The notes beneath the pieces were generated by a model that worked only from the letters and a program-made list of their open reading frames with translations, was not told the DNA's origin and did not search any database. Position numbers and translations under genes: made by a program. From assembly GCA_024234595.1 (NCBI GenBank), contig JACKNZ010000006.1:1-64000 (forward strand): DNA of 64,000 nucleotides, in the 5' to 3' direction. Below are positions 33,681 to 43,407 of the stretch, piece by piece; the stretch's first letter is position 1, and each line of letters opens with the position of its first letter. Origin of the DNA: Moraxellaceae bacterium. GTDB taxonomy: Bacteria; Pseudomonadota; Gammaproteobacteria; Pseudomonadales; Moraxellaceae.

Positions 33681-34718
33681 TTACAACAAATCGTCAATAG
33701 AAACGCCTGTTGCTTCCGCTGATGGTTTATCATCCCAAAACTTGGTAAAGCCATCTTCTGGGGTACGCGTGCCTGTTTTTTCTGTCCAATAACGGTCAGA
33801 AATTGTTTGCACCATCATGCCACCAATGGCATCAAACAAACGGTATTGTGGATTAACCGCCATATTACTGGATGCACCATAGGTCTTTAAAGCATCTCTT
33901 AATAAAGCTTCATCGCCTTTAGCTTGTGCTGACAATGCATAAACGGCATGCGCCAAACGTACACCTTTACGCTCGGCAATACGGGTTGAGTCTTTCATGA
34001 CTGAGAAGGGATCAGGCTTACCTTCACTCGCACCAGGTAACAACGACCATACTGCTGCACGAGTCGCCATTGGCACACCCCAATATTCGGTGTTATCTAA
34101 ACAGGCCATCCCACGCTCCACAATGGCAGCGATATCTTTAGGTACACCGACTGCTCCTTGTGCCGCAATGTCGTTAACAATCGCTTGCATTCCAGAGGTT
34201 AAGCCAACCAAATAGACTAATTTATCAAAGTCTTCGCGTAAAGTTGGGCAAGAGCCACCTATTTTAAATTTAAATTCTTTTTCAAAACGCTCAACAAAAC
34301 GGGTATAAGCCTCTTGCTGGCGACGAGCAGCAACCGCCGCCCAACGCTTTTGATTGATACGGGCATCTTGCGCTTCTTCAATCATATTGACACGTGAGGC
34401 GCGTAAATAGCGTAATTCATTTTCTAAAGCACGTTCTTCAGCACATAGACCAGCAGACACATACATAAATACTGCAAACTTTGCAGGGTCAGCTCCCATA
34501 CCCTGTGTTGCTAAAATCAGTGGTGTCATTGCCTCACCTGATGCACAAGCCATTGGCGCATCATTGATTTTTAGAATGGGAGGAACAATATAGCTTTCGC
34601 TAAATGACAAGGCGATATTTGCCCCACCTTTCACAACTTGAGAACACCCAGATAGTAATGCTTGCGCGCCAATCACCGAGCAAACCACACCTAAACGCAA
34701 ATAGTGTGCAAACTTCAT
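33681..34718 (-). CDS. TatT-like lipoprotein of a TRAP transporter
   Basis: A 345-residue exported lipoprotein: signal MKFAHYLRLGVVCSVIGAQALLSGC with lipobox LSGC. The mature part is helical and rich in Ala, Leu and charged residues, consistent with the TPR-like TAtT family (Treponema Tp0956 type), which works with a binding protein and a TRAP permease. Features: ARINQKRWAAVAARRQQEAY (about 120-140), several paired helices and a short acidic tail. Order in the cassette: TatT-like, binding protein, fused QM permease. Fit to TatT is by size, lipobox, helical make-up and context, so confidence is moderate. Confidence 0.65.
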   Translation of the reverse strand: MKFAHYLRLGVVCSVIGAQALLSGCSQVVKGGANIALSFSESYIVPPILKINDAPMACASGEAMTPLILATQGMGADPAKFAVFMYVSAGLCAEERALENELRYLRASRVNMIEEAQDARINQKRWAAVAARRQQEAYTRFVERFEKEFKFKIGGSCPTLREDFDKLVYLVGLTSGMQAIVNDIAAQGAVGVPKDIAAIVERGMACLDNTEYWGVPMATRAAVWSLLPGASEGKPDPFSVMKDSTRIAERKGVRLAHAVYALSAQAKGDEALLRDALKTYGASSNMAVNPQYRLFDAIGGMMVQTISDRYWTEKTGTRTPEDGFTKFWDDKPSAEATGVSIDDLL

Positions 34719-34829
34719 GCTTTATCTCCAAACTTGTTTTTTTAAGTTATCGTCTATATTCAGGTGCTTCATGCAACCGAATAAATATCTTGTTATTGAT
34801 AAGCAACCAGCCAATAATCAGCTTTAAGA

Positions 34830-34859
34830 GCAATACAAACACGATAACGTTTGTATTGC
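34830..34859. terminator. Strong hairpin downstream of pnp
   Basis: GCAATACAAAC (34830-34840) pairs perfectly with GTTTGTATTGC (34849-34859), 47 bases after the pnp stop on the minus strand. The minus-strand side is followed by TCTTAAAGC, a weak U-run, so it may be an mRNA-stabilising end rather than a full terminator. The plus-strand side is followed by AACTTTTTC. Confidence 0.5.
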
Positions 34860-34905
34860 AACTTTTTCACTACATAAACTGCCAGTTTATTTGTGAACCT
34901 GCCTC

Positions 34906-36996
34906 TTAAACCGTTGGTTCCACATCTTTCATTGACAATTTGATGCGACCACGTTGGTCAACATCCATTACCCGTACTTTGACGGTTTGACCTTCTTTGA
35001 GATAGTCACTGACATTTTCAACACGTTGTGTGGTAATTTGAGAAATGTGCACTAAACCATCTGTACCTGGCATAATGGTCACAAAGGCACCAAAGTCAAC
35101 TACTTTAGACACCAAACCATCATACACCGCACCTACTTCTACTTCAGCAGTAATGGCCTGTACTTTAGCTAAAGCCGCTTGGGTTGCACCTTTGGTTTCA
35201 CCATAAATACGCACAAAACCATTATCTTCAATATCAATCGTAGCTTTGGTTTCTTCACAAATTGCGCGAATGGTCGCACCACCTTTACCAATCACATCAC
35301 GAATTTTTTCGGGGTTGATTTGCAACGTAGCATAAGTTGGAGCATGAATACTCACTTCTGGACGAGCATTTGCAATCACTTGATTCATCGCCGCTAAAAT
35401 ATGCAAACGTCCAGCACGAGCTTGATTTAAGGCTACTTCCATAATTTCTTCGGTGATGCCTTCAATTTTAATATCCATTTGCAACGCGGTGATACCATTA
35501 GCACTACCTGCCACTTTAAAATCCATATCGCCTAAATGGTCTTCATCACCTAAAATATCCGAAAGCACTGCAAAACGCTCATCTTCTTTAACCAAGCCCA
35601 TGGCAATACCTGCGACGGGGGCTTTGAGAGGAACACCAGCATCCATCAATGCTAACGATGCACCACATACTGAGGCCATTGAAGATGAACCATTTGACTC
35701 AGTAATATCTGACACGACACGAATAGCATAAGGGAATTTGTCAGCAGCAGGCAACATCGGCTGCACACCACGACGCGCCAAACGACCATGACCAATCTCA
35801 CGACGTTTTGGCCCAGATTCACGACCTGTTTCACCCACTGAATAGGCAGGGAAGTTATAGTGCAACATAAAGTTGTCGGTAAAAGAACCTTCTAAGGCAT
35901 CAATCACCATGGAGTCGCGTGTACCACCTAAAGTCGCAGTCACTAAGGCTTGTGTTTCACCACGCGTAAATAGCGCAGAACCATGCACACGCGGCAACAC
36001 GCCTACTTGCACATCCAAGGCACGAACAGTATCTAATGCACGGCCATCAATACGGGGTTTACCACTTAAGATATTATCGCGTACGGTGCGATATTTTAAG
36101 TCTTCAAAAGCGGCCAACACATCGTCTGCATCAAACTGAGAATTTTCTTCAGCGGCAAACTGAGCTACAGCTTGCTGTTTAATTTCATCTAAACGCGTAT
36201 AACGTGTTTGCTTTTCAACAATAGTATAAGCCTCTGAAATAGCCGCAGCAAAAGCCTCTTTGAGAGCGGCTTTTAAGTCAACATTAGCCACAGGTGCCGA
36301 CCATGCCACAGCAACAGGATTAACTTCGGCAGCAAAGGCTTTAATGGCATCAATCGCTACTTGCATTTCTTCGTGACCGTACAACACTGCACCGAGCATT
36401 TGGTCTTCGCTTAACTCTTTGGCTTCGGATTCAACCATCAACACCGCTTTATCTGTACCAGCAACAACCAAGTCTAAATCGGAACCAGCCAACTCTTTAT
36501 ACGTTGGGTTTAACACGTATTCGCCATTGATATACGCAACACGCGCACCTGCAATCGGCCCGTTAAAAGGAATACCTGCAATGCTTAACGCGGCTGATGT
36601 ACCTAACATAGCGGCAATATCAGGATCACTTTCTTTGTCGGTAGAAACCACAGTGACAGTGACTTGAACTTCGTTATAAAAACCTTCGGGAAATAACGGA
36701 CGAATTGGACGGTCAATCAAACGAGAGGTTAAGGTTTCTTTTTCGCTAGCACGGCCTTCACGCTTAAAATAGCCTCCCGGAATACGGCCAGCAGCATAAG
36801 TTTTTTCTTGATAGTTCACTGTTAATGGAAAAAAATCTTGGCCAGCTTTAGCTGATTTTGCTGCAACGACTGCTACTAATACCGATACGCCACCCATAGT
36901 AATTAAAACAGTATTAGCTTGACGGGCAACACGTCCTGTTTCTAAAACAACGGCATCACGGCCAAATTGAAACTCTTTTTTGATAACATTAAACAT
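34906..36996 (-). CDS. pnp: Polynucleotide phosphorylase
   Basis: 3'-to-5' phosphorolytic exoribonuclease and degradosome component. The 696-residue product has two RNase PH domains (GGVSVLVAVVAAKSAKAG, then KPRIDGRALDTVRALDVQV and LHYNFPAYSVGETGRESGPKRREIGHG), a KH domain (IRDVIGKGGATIRAICEETKA) and a C-terminal S1 domain (GLVSKVVDFGAFVTIMPGTDGLVHIS). Length is close to E. coli PNPase. It follows rpsO, with a terminator and a leader between. A GGAG site precedes the ATG. Confidence 0.98.
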   Translation of the reverse strand: MFNVIKKEFQFGRDAVVLETGRVARQANTVLITMGGVSVLVAVVAAKSAKAGQDFFPLTVNYQEKTYAAGRIPGGYFKREGRASEKETLTSRLIDRPIRPLFPEGFYNEVQVTVTVVSTDKESDPDIAAMLGTSAALSIAGIPFNGPIAGARVAYINGEYVLNPTYKELAGSDLDLVVAGTDKAVLMVESEAKELSEDQMLGAVLYGHEEMQVAIDAIKAFAAEVNPVAVAWSAPVANVDLKAALKEAFAAAISEAYTIVEKQTRYTRLDEIKQQAVAQFAAEENSQFDADDVLAAFEDLKYRTVRDNILSGKPRIDGRALDTVRALDVQVGVLPRVHGSALFTRGETQALVTATLGGTRDSMVIDALEGSFTDNFMLHYNFPAYSVGETGRESGPKRREIGHGRLARRGVQPMLPAADKFPYAIRVVSDITESNGSSSMASVCGASLALMDAGVPLKAPVAGIAMGLVKEDERFAVLSDILGDEDHLGDMDFKVAGSANGITALQMDIKIEGITEEIMEVALNQARAGRLHILAAMNQVIANARPEVSIHAPTYATLQINPEKIRDVIGKGGATIRAICEETKATIDIEDNGFVRIYGETKGATQAALAKVQAITAEVEVGAVYDGLVSKVVDFGAFVTIMPGTDGLVHISQITTQRVENVSDYLKEGQTVKVRVMDVDQRGRIKLSMKDVEPTV

Positions 36997-37026
36997 TGAT
37001 AATAAACTCCAGTTTTTTGTAGCTTT

Positions 37027-37040
37027 TGGGATTTATCCCA
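37027..37040 (-). promoter_or_regulatory. Small hairpin in the pnp leader
   Basis: TGGGAT-TT-ATCCCA at 37027-37040, about 30 bases upstream of the pnp ATG on the minus strand. In E. coli the pnp leader carries a stem used for RNase III/PNPase autoregulation. This stem is short (six pairs), so its role is uncertain. Confidence 0.35.
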
Positions 37041-37135
37041 TTTTTATGGAAGCCACTAAGAGTTGAGCAACATAAACCCAAGTCTTAGCAGCCTCTCCAT
37101 ACCAATAATTTTTAACAAATAACGCCAAAATAGCG

Positions 37136-37157
37136 AAAAGGGAGCATCGCTGCTCCC
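37136..37157 (-). terminator. Rho-independent terminator of rpsO
   Basis: On the minus strand, 10 bases after the rpsO stop, GGGAGCA-GCGA-TGCTCCC is followed by TTTTCG. This corresponds to the rpsO terminator in E. coli, with partial read-through into pnp. Confidence 0.8.
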
Positions 37158-37166
37158 TCGCTGGTC

Positions 37167-37436
37167 TTAACGACGCAGACCCAAGGCTTGAATCAAGCTA
37201 ACATAACGACTGCTATCTTTACGCTTGAGATAATCAAGCAAGCTACGGCGTTGGTTAACCATACGAATCAAACCACGACGTGAATGATGGTCGTGTTTAT
37301 GGGCTTTGAAGTGTGATTGCAAATCATCAATTTGTGCTGATAACAAAGCAACTTGTACTTCTGGTGAACCAGTGTCAGCTTCACCACGAGCAAATTTAGC
37401 CATAATGGCTTGTTTTTGGGCTACAGTTAAGGCCAT
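37167..37436 (-). CDS. rpsO: 30S ribosomal protein S15
   Basis: An 89-residue primary rRNA-binding protein of the 30S platform. Sequence is standard: MALTVAQKQAIMAKF, then GEADTGSPEVQVALLSAQIDDL, KDHHSRRGLIRMVNQRRSLLDYLKRK and the end YVSLIQALGLRR. The ATG at 37434-37436 has a GTGGAG site. It lies between truB and pnp, as in E. coli. Confidence 0.98.
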   Translation of the reverse strand: MALTVAQKQAIMAKFARGEADTGSPEVQVALLSAQIDDLQSHFKAHKHDHHSRRGLIRMVNQRRSLLDYLKRKDSSRYVSLIQALGLRR

Positions 37437-37594
37437 TTTTAACTCCACGAGATGCAAACAAGATACACGACTAGCCGTGCATCTCTACAGCTAGCGTTTT
37501 GGGTGTGGTATTGTACCTATACCCTGTTAAATGTGCTATGACTTTATATGATTAACACTCACCCTAAACAGTAACAAATGTCATCTTAATTTTA

Positions 37595-38521
37595 CTAATA
37601 AGCCGTTTTTAGCAAACGCTTCGGCGCGAGTAAGCCATCATCATTCATACACCCCAAGCCTAAAAAACGTTGTTGCTCATCAAATATCAACACATCTTCA
37701 TTGTGGGGTAAGTGACTGACTTGTACAGGATTACCATGCAGCAAATAATAAGCACTATGTCCTGTTAGCGTCACTTTGGGTTTATTTGCGATTGCTGCCC
37801 ACGGCGGCAATAACAACGCATCTAACGCAGTTAGCCCTTGTTGTTGCTCTAGTGCTTGCAAACCATTTAAGGTCATGGATTGAGCATCCAAACTAAAACA
37901 ACCTGTTGCAATACGTCTTAACTCGCTAACATGTGCGCCACAGCCTAACACATCACCAATATCTTCTACTAAGTTGCGAATATAAGTGCCTTTGCTACAA
38001 GCCACTTCTAGCTCCCAATACAAAGACTCAACACGCAATAACTCTAGACGATAAATCTGTATCGTGCGTGGCTCACGGGCAACTTCTATGCCTTTACGCG
38101 CCAACTCATATAACGGTTTGCCGTCTTTTTTGAGCGCGGAATACATGGAGGGGACTTGTTGAATCGTGCCTCTAAATTGCGCCAACACCTTTTCAATATC
38201 TGCCAAGCTCAGTGCAGGAACATCGCGTTCCTGAATAATCTCACCTTCGGCATCGGCGGTGGTGGTTTTTTGGCCAAGGCGCATGGTGGTACGATAAACC
38301 TTATTAGCCTCTAATAAGTGTTGCGAGTATTTAGTGGCTTCGCCCAAACAAATCGGGAGCAAGCCTGTCGCTAAGGGGTCAAGACTACCTGTATGCCCCG
38401 CTTTTTCGGCTTGATATAAATATTTGACACGCTGTAATGCTTGATTGGAACTCATGCCTTGTGGTTTATCAAATAACAAAATGCCGTCTATAGGACGGCG
38501 TGGGCGTTTAATTTGTTGCAT
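37595..38521 (-). CDS. truB: tRNA pseudouridine-55 synthase
   Basis: Makes the invariant pseudouridine in the T loop of tRNAs. The 308-residue product has GILLFDKPQGMSSNQALQRVK, the catalytic Asp in GHTGSLDPLATGLLPICLGEATK and the conserved YSALKKDGKPLYELARKG and CSKGTYIRNLVEDIG. A PUA-like C-terminal domain follows. The start is the ATG at 38519-38521; an in-frame TTG right after the rbfA stop is possible. Confidence 0.96.
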   Translation of the reverse strand: MQQIKRPRRPIDGILLFDKPQGMSSNQALQRVKYLYQAEKAGHTGSLDPLATGLLPICLGEATKYSQHLLEANKVYRTTMRLGQKTTTADAEGEIIQERDVPALSLADIEKVLAQFRGTIQQVPSMYSALKKDGKPLYELARKGIEVAREPRTIQIYRLELLRVESLYWELEVACSKGTYIRNLVEDIGDVLGCGAHVSELRRIATGCFSLDAQSMTLNGLQALEQQQGLTALDALLLPPWAAIANKPKVTLTGHSAYYLLHGNPVQVSHLPHNEDVLIFDEQQRFLGLGCMNDDGLLAPKRLLKTAY

Positions 38522-38533
38522 CTGCTTGACCAA

Positions 38534-38947
38534 TTAGTTATCTGCGGCTTTTTGATTATCACTGCTGCTGGACACTGCTGCGTCTGCTTGATGATTTTTC
38601 TGGTCTTCACTCAGTGCTTGATGAATCAACTCTGCCATCCGATTACCATTTACAACCACTTGGTCATAATGAAATCGCAAGCGAGGAATCATTCTAATTT
38701 GTAAACTTTTGCCCAAGGCGGCACGCAAAAAATTGGCGGCATTATTAAGCACAGCGAGGCTGGGCTGATAATCAACATCGAGTTCTTTACCTAAAACCGT
38801 CACATATACATCGGCATAACCCATGTCTTTACTGACTTTAACCGCAGAAACGGTAACCATTCCTAAACGTGGATCTTTAAGATTACGAATTAAAACGGCT
38901 ATTTCGCGCTGAATTTGATCAGCTAAACGCTGCATACGTTGGCTCAC
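38534..38947 (-). CDS. rbfA: Ribosome-binding factor A
   Basis: A 137-residue KH-fold protein that matures the 16S rRNA 5' end and aids cold adaptation. It has RLADQIQREIAVLIRNLKDPRLGMVTVSAVKVSKDMGYADVYVT and the basic LRFHYDQVVVNGNRM. The start is GTG, supported by GAGGG five to six bases upstream; an in-frame ATG follows four codons on. The C-terminal 30 residues are low-complexity and rich in Ala, Ser and Asp. It directly precedes truB. Confidence 0.93.
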   Translation of the reverse strand: MSQRMQRLADQIQREIAVLIRNLKDPRLGMVTVSAVKVSKDMGYADVYVTVLGKELDVDYQPSLAVLNNAANFLRAALGKSLQIRMIPRLRFHYDQVVVNGNRMAELIHQALSEDQKNHQADAAVSSSSDNQKAADN

Positions 38948-39038
38948 ACAAGCCCTCTTTTAAAATAGCAACACGGCACTTACGTACCGTGTCAGTCTAA
39001 CAATAGGGCTAGGTCTATCAACTGTAGCCCTCGTCAAT

Positions 39039-41780
39039 TTACAATGTACGTTTTACATGCTGTACATCATAAACTTCGATTTTGTCACCCGTGCGAATAT
39101 CGTTATAGCCTTTAACTGCCATACCGCATTCCATACCATGACGCACTTCTTGCATATCATCTTTAAAGCGACGTAAGGATTCCAATTCACCTTGGAACAC
39201 CACCACTTCATCACGCAAGACGCGAATTGGTTTGTGACGATAAACCGTGCCTTCCAACACCATACAGCCAGCAGCCGCACCAAAACGAGAGGAGCGGAAC
39301 ACTTCGCGCACTTGGGCTACACCCAAAATGGTTTCACGACGCTCTGGCGTTAATAAGCCCGACATTGCAGCTTTAACATCATCAATCATTTCATAAATGA
39401 TGCTGTAGTAGCGCACATCAATTTCGTCTTGTTGGCATTTTTGCTTAGCGGCATTATCAGCACGCACATTAAAGCCCAAAATAGCCGCATTGGTGGATTC
39501 GGCCAAAGTGACATCGGACTCGGTAATTGCACCAACACCTGAGCTGACAATACTGACCCGAACATCATCCGTACTTAAATCGTTTAACGCTTGGGTAATC
39601 GCTTCTAAAGAACCGCGCACATCGGCCTTAAGAATAATGTTAACCGTTGCTGCTTCTTGTTTGCCAATATTAGCAAATAAATTTTCAAGTTTAGTACCTT
39701 GTTGACGAGCCAAACGATTTTGACGCTCTTTAGTAGCACGGAACTCTGCCACCTCACGCGCTTTACGCTCATCATCCACCACCATAAACTCGTCACCTGC
39801 ATTCGGAGCTTCGGGCAAACCTAAAATTTCCACAGGAATAGAAGGCCCAGCCGATTTAGTCGGCTGGCCATTTTCGTCAGTCATGGCACGTACACGGCCA
39901 TAATATTGACCAGCCAATACCAAATCACCTGTATTTAACGTACCACGTTGTACCAAGAGACTTGCTACCGCACCGCGCCCTTTATCAACACGCGCTTCAA
40001 TAACAATACCTTGTGCCGAACCTGACTCAACAGCCGTTAACTCTAATAATTCAGCTTGGTTAAGAATCGCTTCTAGTAAATCATCAATACCTTGACCCGA
40101 ATGAGCAGATACTTTCACAACTTGGGTATCGCCGCCCCATTCTTCGGGAACAACTTGTTTAACGGATAGTTCATTTAATACACGGTCAGGGTCTGCCGAA
40201 GGCTTGTCCATTTTGTTAATGGCAACAATCAATGGCACACCTGCTGCGCGAGCATGGTCGATTGCTTCGGCCGTTTGTGGCATCACACCATCGTCAGCCG
40301 CTACCACCAAAATAACAATATCAGTCGCCTTGGCACCACGCGCACGCATCGCTGTAAAAGCGGCGTGACCTGGTGTATCTAAGAAGGTAATCACACCACG
40401 CGGTGTCGTGACATGATACGCACCAATATGCTGGGTAATGCCCCCTGCTTCGCCTGCAGCCACTTTGGCACGACGAATATAATCAAGGAGAGAGGTTTTA
40501 CCGTGGTCAACGTGACCCATGATAGTTACGACTGGTGGACGTGTAACACCGTCACCTTCATGTGCCATTTCATCTTTGAGTGCGTCTTCAACAGCGGTTG
40601 AGCTGACATATTTTGAGATATGCCCCATTTCTTCTACTACAAGTGCCGCTGTTGATTGGTCAATGGCTTGATTTTGAGTGACCATTTCACCCATTTTCAT
40701 AAGAACTTTAATGACTTCTTTAGCTTTGACGGCCATTTTTTGCGCTAAATCAGCCACGGTAATATAGTCACCAATCGCGACTTCATACACTTGTTTTTCG
40801 ACTGGTTTTTCAAAGCCATGTTTTTTGGACAATGCGGAACTTAAGGCACGGCTGACTGGCTTAAAGTTTTGTTCTTCTTCGCGCTTTCTGCCGCCTTTAC
40901 TTTTGCCACCACGCCCAGAAGTATTACCACCACGGCGAATCTCTCGGTCTTCGCGCGCAAAAGAGTCCTCGTAGGCTTTGCCCACCAAACCTTTAGCCAA
41001 CGGCACATCTTCTTCTTGAACATCCCGACGATTAGCCAAATCATCAGCAATACGACGCGCTTGCTCTAGCGTACGTTGACGCGCCTTTTCTTCGGCTTGT
41101 TTACGCACCACTTCTTCTTGTTTGCGACGTGCTTCTTCGGCTGCTTTTTGTTTTACAGCTTCGGCTTCACGTTTGGCTTTTTCTTCGGCTGTTTCTTCTT
41201 TTTTGTCGGCCTTTAACACCACACTTGGCTTAGGCATGGCCAATTTTTTCTCTTTAGCTACAGGCGTTGCAGTGGATGACTGGTCAGCTTGCAAACTTTT
41301 GCGTGCCTCTTCAGCGGCTTGACGCGCAACTTCTTCAGCCTCTTCGGCTGCTCTGCGCTCAGCTTCGGCTGCTGCTTCTTCGGCAGCCTTACGAGCCGCC
41401 TCAGCAGCTTCTTCTGCCGCTGCTTTACGCGCTGTTTCTTCGGCAGCCTTACGAGCTAATGCCTGATTAAGTTCATTGTCAGCTGGCTTAACAAAAGTAC
41501 GTGTTTTGCGTACCTCAACACTGACAGTTTTTGGCTTGCCACCAGAAACAGGGGTTTTTAGCGTGGTCTTAGTTTTACTTTTGAGCGTAATTTGCTGACG
41601 CTCCTCATTAGTATCACCATGACTACGCTTTAAAAATGCGAGTAATTGCTGTTTTTCAGCATCTGATACCAGCCCATCGGCACTACGCGCTTTGAGTCCT
41701 GCTTCACTCATTTGTGTCAACAAAGTTTCAACCGAACGATTAACGACTTGCGCTAGTTGTTTGACAGTTATTTCAGCCAT
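39039..41780 (-). CDS. infB: Translation initiation factor IF-2
   Basis: GTPase that brings fMet-tRNA to the ribosome P site. The 913-residue product starts MAEITVKQLAQVVNRSVETL (N-terminal domain). A highly charged Ala/Glu/Arg low-complexity region follows (about 85-240), with repeats of the type AAEEAARKAAEEA. The G domain has G1 GHVDHGKTSLLDYIR, G3 DTPGHAAF and G4 NKMD, then IF2-specific domains to the end. The ATG at 41778-41780 has a GGAG site 11 bases before it. Confidence 0.98.
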   Translation of the reverse strand: MAEITVKQLAQVVNRSVETLLTQMSEAGLKARSADGLVSDAEKQQLLAFLKRSHGDTNEERQQITLKSKTKTTLKTPVSGGKPKTVSVEVRKTRTFVKPADNELNQALARKAAEETARKAAAEEAAEAARKAAEEAAAEAERRAAEEAEEVARQAAEEARKSLQADQSSTATPVAKEKKLAMPKPSVVLKADKKEETAEEKAKREAEAVKQKAAEEARRKQEEVVRKQAEEKARQRTLEQARRIADDLANRRDVQEEDVPLAKGLVGKAYEDSFAREDREIRRGGNTSGRGGKSKGGRKREEEQNFKPVSRALSSALSKKHGFEKPVEKQVYEVAIGDYITVADLAQKMAVKAKEVIKVLMKMGEMVTQNQAIDQSTAALVVEEMGHISKYVSSTAVEDALKDEMAHEGDGVTRPPVVTIMGHVDHGKTSLLDYIRRAKVAAGEAGGITQHIGAYHVTTPRGVITFLDTPGHAAFTAMRARGAKATDIVILVVAADDGVMPQTAEAIDHARAAGVPLIVAINKMDKPSADPDRVLNELSVKQVVPEEWGGDTQVVKVSAHSGQGIDDLLEAILNQAELLELTAVESGSAQGIVIEARVDKGRGAVASLLVQRGTLNTGDLVLAGQYYGRVRAMTDENGQPTKSAGPSIPVEILGLPEAPNAGDEFMVVDDERKAREVAEFRATKERQNRLARQQGTKLENLFANIGKQEAATVNIILKADVRGSLEAITQALNDLSTDDVRVSIVSSGVGAITESDVTLAESTNAAILGFNVRADNAAKQKCQQDEIDVRYYSIIYEMIDDVKAAMSGLLTPERRETILGVAQVREVFRSSRFGAAAGCMVLEGTVYRHKPIRVLRDEVVVFQGELESLRRFKDDMQEVRHGMECGMAVKGYNDIRTGDKIEVYDVQHVKRTL

Positions 41781-41910
41781 GTGGCATGTCACTCCAAAAC
41801 GTTTTAGGGCTTACACAGTATCTACATAACTTTTTGCGCAAGCCATCTATCAATTAGCGTTCATTGTTTAAACATCGCAAAACAATGAACGTGCTTTATA
41901 AATGTATTCA

Positions 41911-43380
41911 CTATTGAAACCACGGTTCACGTGCTTTCATAATTAACTGAGCTGCTTGCTCTGCATCAAAACCTTCAATATCAGCGATGTCATCAATTGC
42001 CTGTTCAGCAAGATCCTCCATCGTTACAACTCCGCGCGCAGCCAACGCATTTGCCAATGGTCGAGTCATCCCTTCCATTTCTAATAAATCATCAGCAGGC
42101 TCAGCACTTTCTTGAGAAACCAATGCTTTAGTCAACAACACATCTTCGGCACGCTGACGCAGGCTATTAACTAAGTCTTCATCAAAATCTTCGATGGATA
42201 ACATTTCCTCTATTGGCACATAGGCAACTTCTTCAAGATTAGTAAAACCTTCACTGACTAAAATGGTTGCAATCTGCTCATCTACACCCAACTCTTTGAC
42301 AAAGGCATTGACGTATTGTTGCGATTCGGAGGCTTGTTTAGCATTTGCCTCTTCAACAGTCATCACGTTTAATCGCCAACCTGTCAACTCCGACGCCAAA
42401 CGGATATTTTGACCTGAACGTCCAATCGCTTTGGCCAGTTGATCAGCCTCAACCGCCACATCCATTGCTTTGGTATCTTCATCCAAAATAATTGACACAA
42501 CTTCGGCAGGCTGGAGAGCATTGATAACAAATTGCACAGGATTATCATCCCACAAGACAATATCTACTTTCTCACCATCTAACTCTGCAGTGACTGCTTG
42601 CACACGCGTACCACGCATACCCACACAAGCACCTACAGGATCAATACGATGATCATTGGTTTTGACTGCGATTTTAGCACGAACACCGGGGTCTCGGGCA
42701 GCACCTTTGATTTCAATAATTTCTTCACCAATTTCGGGTACTTCTTTTTGAAATAAGGCAATTAACATGTCGGGACAAGTGCGCGACAACAATAATTGAG
42801 CACCACGCCCTTCACTATTGACAGCATAAAGAATGCTATTGACACGTTCTTTGACTCTAAAGTTTTCTTTAGGCATCATTTGCTCGCGTGCCAAATAAGC
42901 CTCTGCATTAGCACCTAAATCAATAATCAAGCCATCACGAGTTATTTTTTTCACTTCGCCAGATAACAATTCGCCAATGCGCTGTCTATAAGCATCAACA
43001 ACTAAAGCGCGCTCTGCTTCACGCACTTTTTGCACAATCACTTGTTTGGCTGTTTGCGCGGCAATACGTCCAAACTCGATAGAAGGAATTTGTTCCTCAC
43101 GAATATCACCGATACTCCATTTACTGGTATCGACATCACTAATCGCATCTTGGCAAGCAGGCATTTCATGGTCTTCATCAGCCACCACCGTCCAACGACG
43201 ATAGGTATCATAATCACCTGTCTTACGGTTGATAGCGACTCGTACTTCCATTTCGTCAATATCATACTTCTTTTTGGTCGCTGCGACTAAGGCTTGCTCC
43301 AATGCCTGAAAAATAACCTCACGGGCAATGCCTTTTTCATTACTGACAGACTCAACGACTAATAAAATTTCTTTGCTCAT
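41911..43380 (-). CDS. nusA: Transcription elongation/termination factor NusA
   Basis: Binds RNA polymerase and nascent RNA to control pausing, termination and antitermination. The 489-residue product has the N-terminal RNAP-binding domain (starting MSKEILLVVESVSNEKGI), an S1 domain (GLIIDLGANAEAYLAREQMMP), KH domains (DPVGACVGMRGTRVQAVTAEL, AIGRSGQNIRLASELTGW) and two acidic C-terminal AR repeats (about 360-489), as in E. coli. It lies between rimP and infB. Confidence 0.97.
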   Translation of the reverse strand: MSKEILLVVESVSNEKGIAREVIFQALEQALVAATKKKYDIDEMEVRVAINRKTGDYDTYRRWTVVADEDHEMPACQDAISDVDTSKWSIGDIREEQIPSIEFGRIAAQTAKQVIVQKVREAERALVVDAYRQRIGELLSGEVKKITRDGLIIDLGANAEAYLAREQMMPKENFRVKERVNSILYAVNSEGRGAQLLLSRTCPDMLIALFQKEVPEIGEEIIEIKGAARDPGVRAKIAVKTNDHRIDPVGACVGMRGTRVQAVTAELDGEKVDIVLWDDNPVQFVINALQPAEVVSIILDEDTKAMDVAVEADQLAKAIGRSGQNIRLASELTGWRLNVMTVEEANAKQASESQQYVNAFVKELGVDEQIATILVSEGFTNLEEVAYVPIEEMLSIEDFDEDLVNSLRQRAEDVLLTKALVSQESAEPADDLLEMEGMTRPLANALAARGVVTMEDLAEQAIDDIADIEGFDAEQAAQLIMKAREPWFQ

Positions 43381-43407
43381 GCTACTGCCCTAATATAATG
43401 AAATTGT

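Noticed and set aside
41400..41450. Repeated GCTGCTTCTTCGGC-like sequence that could be taken as a CRISPR or tandem repeat.
   Set aside because: It is the codon-level echo of the Ala/Glu repeats in the IF-2 linker and has no repeat-spacer structure.
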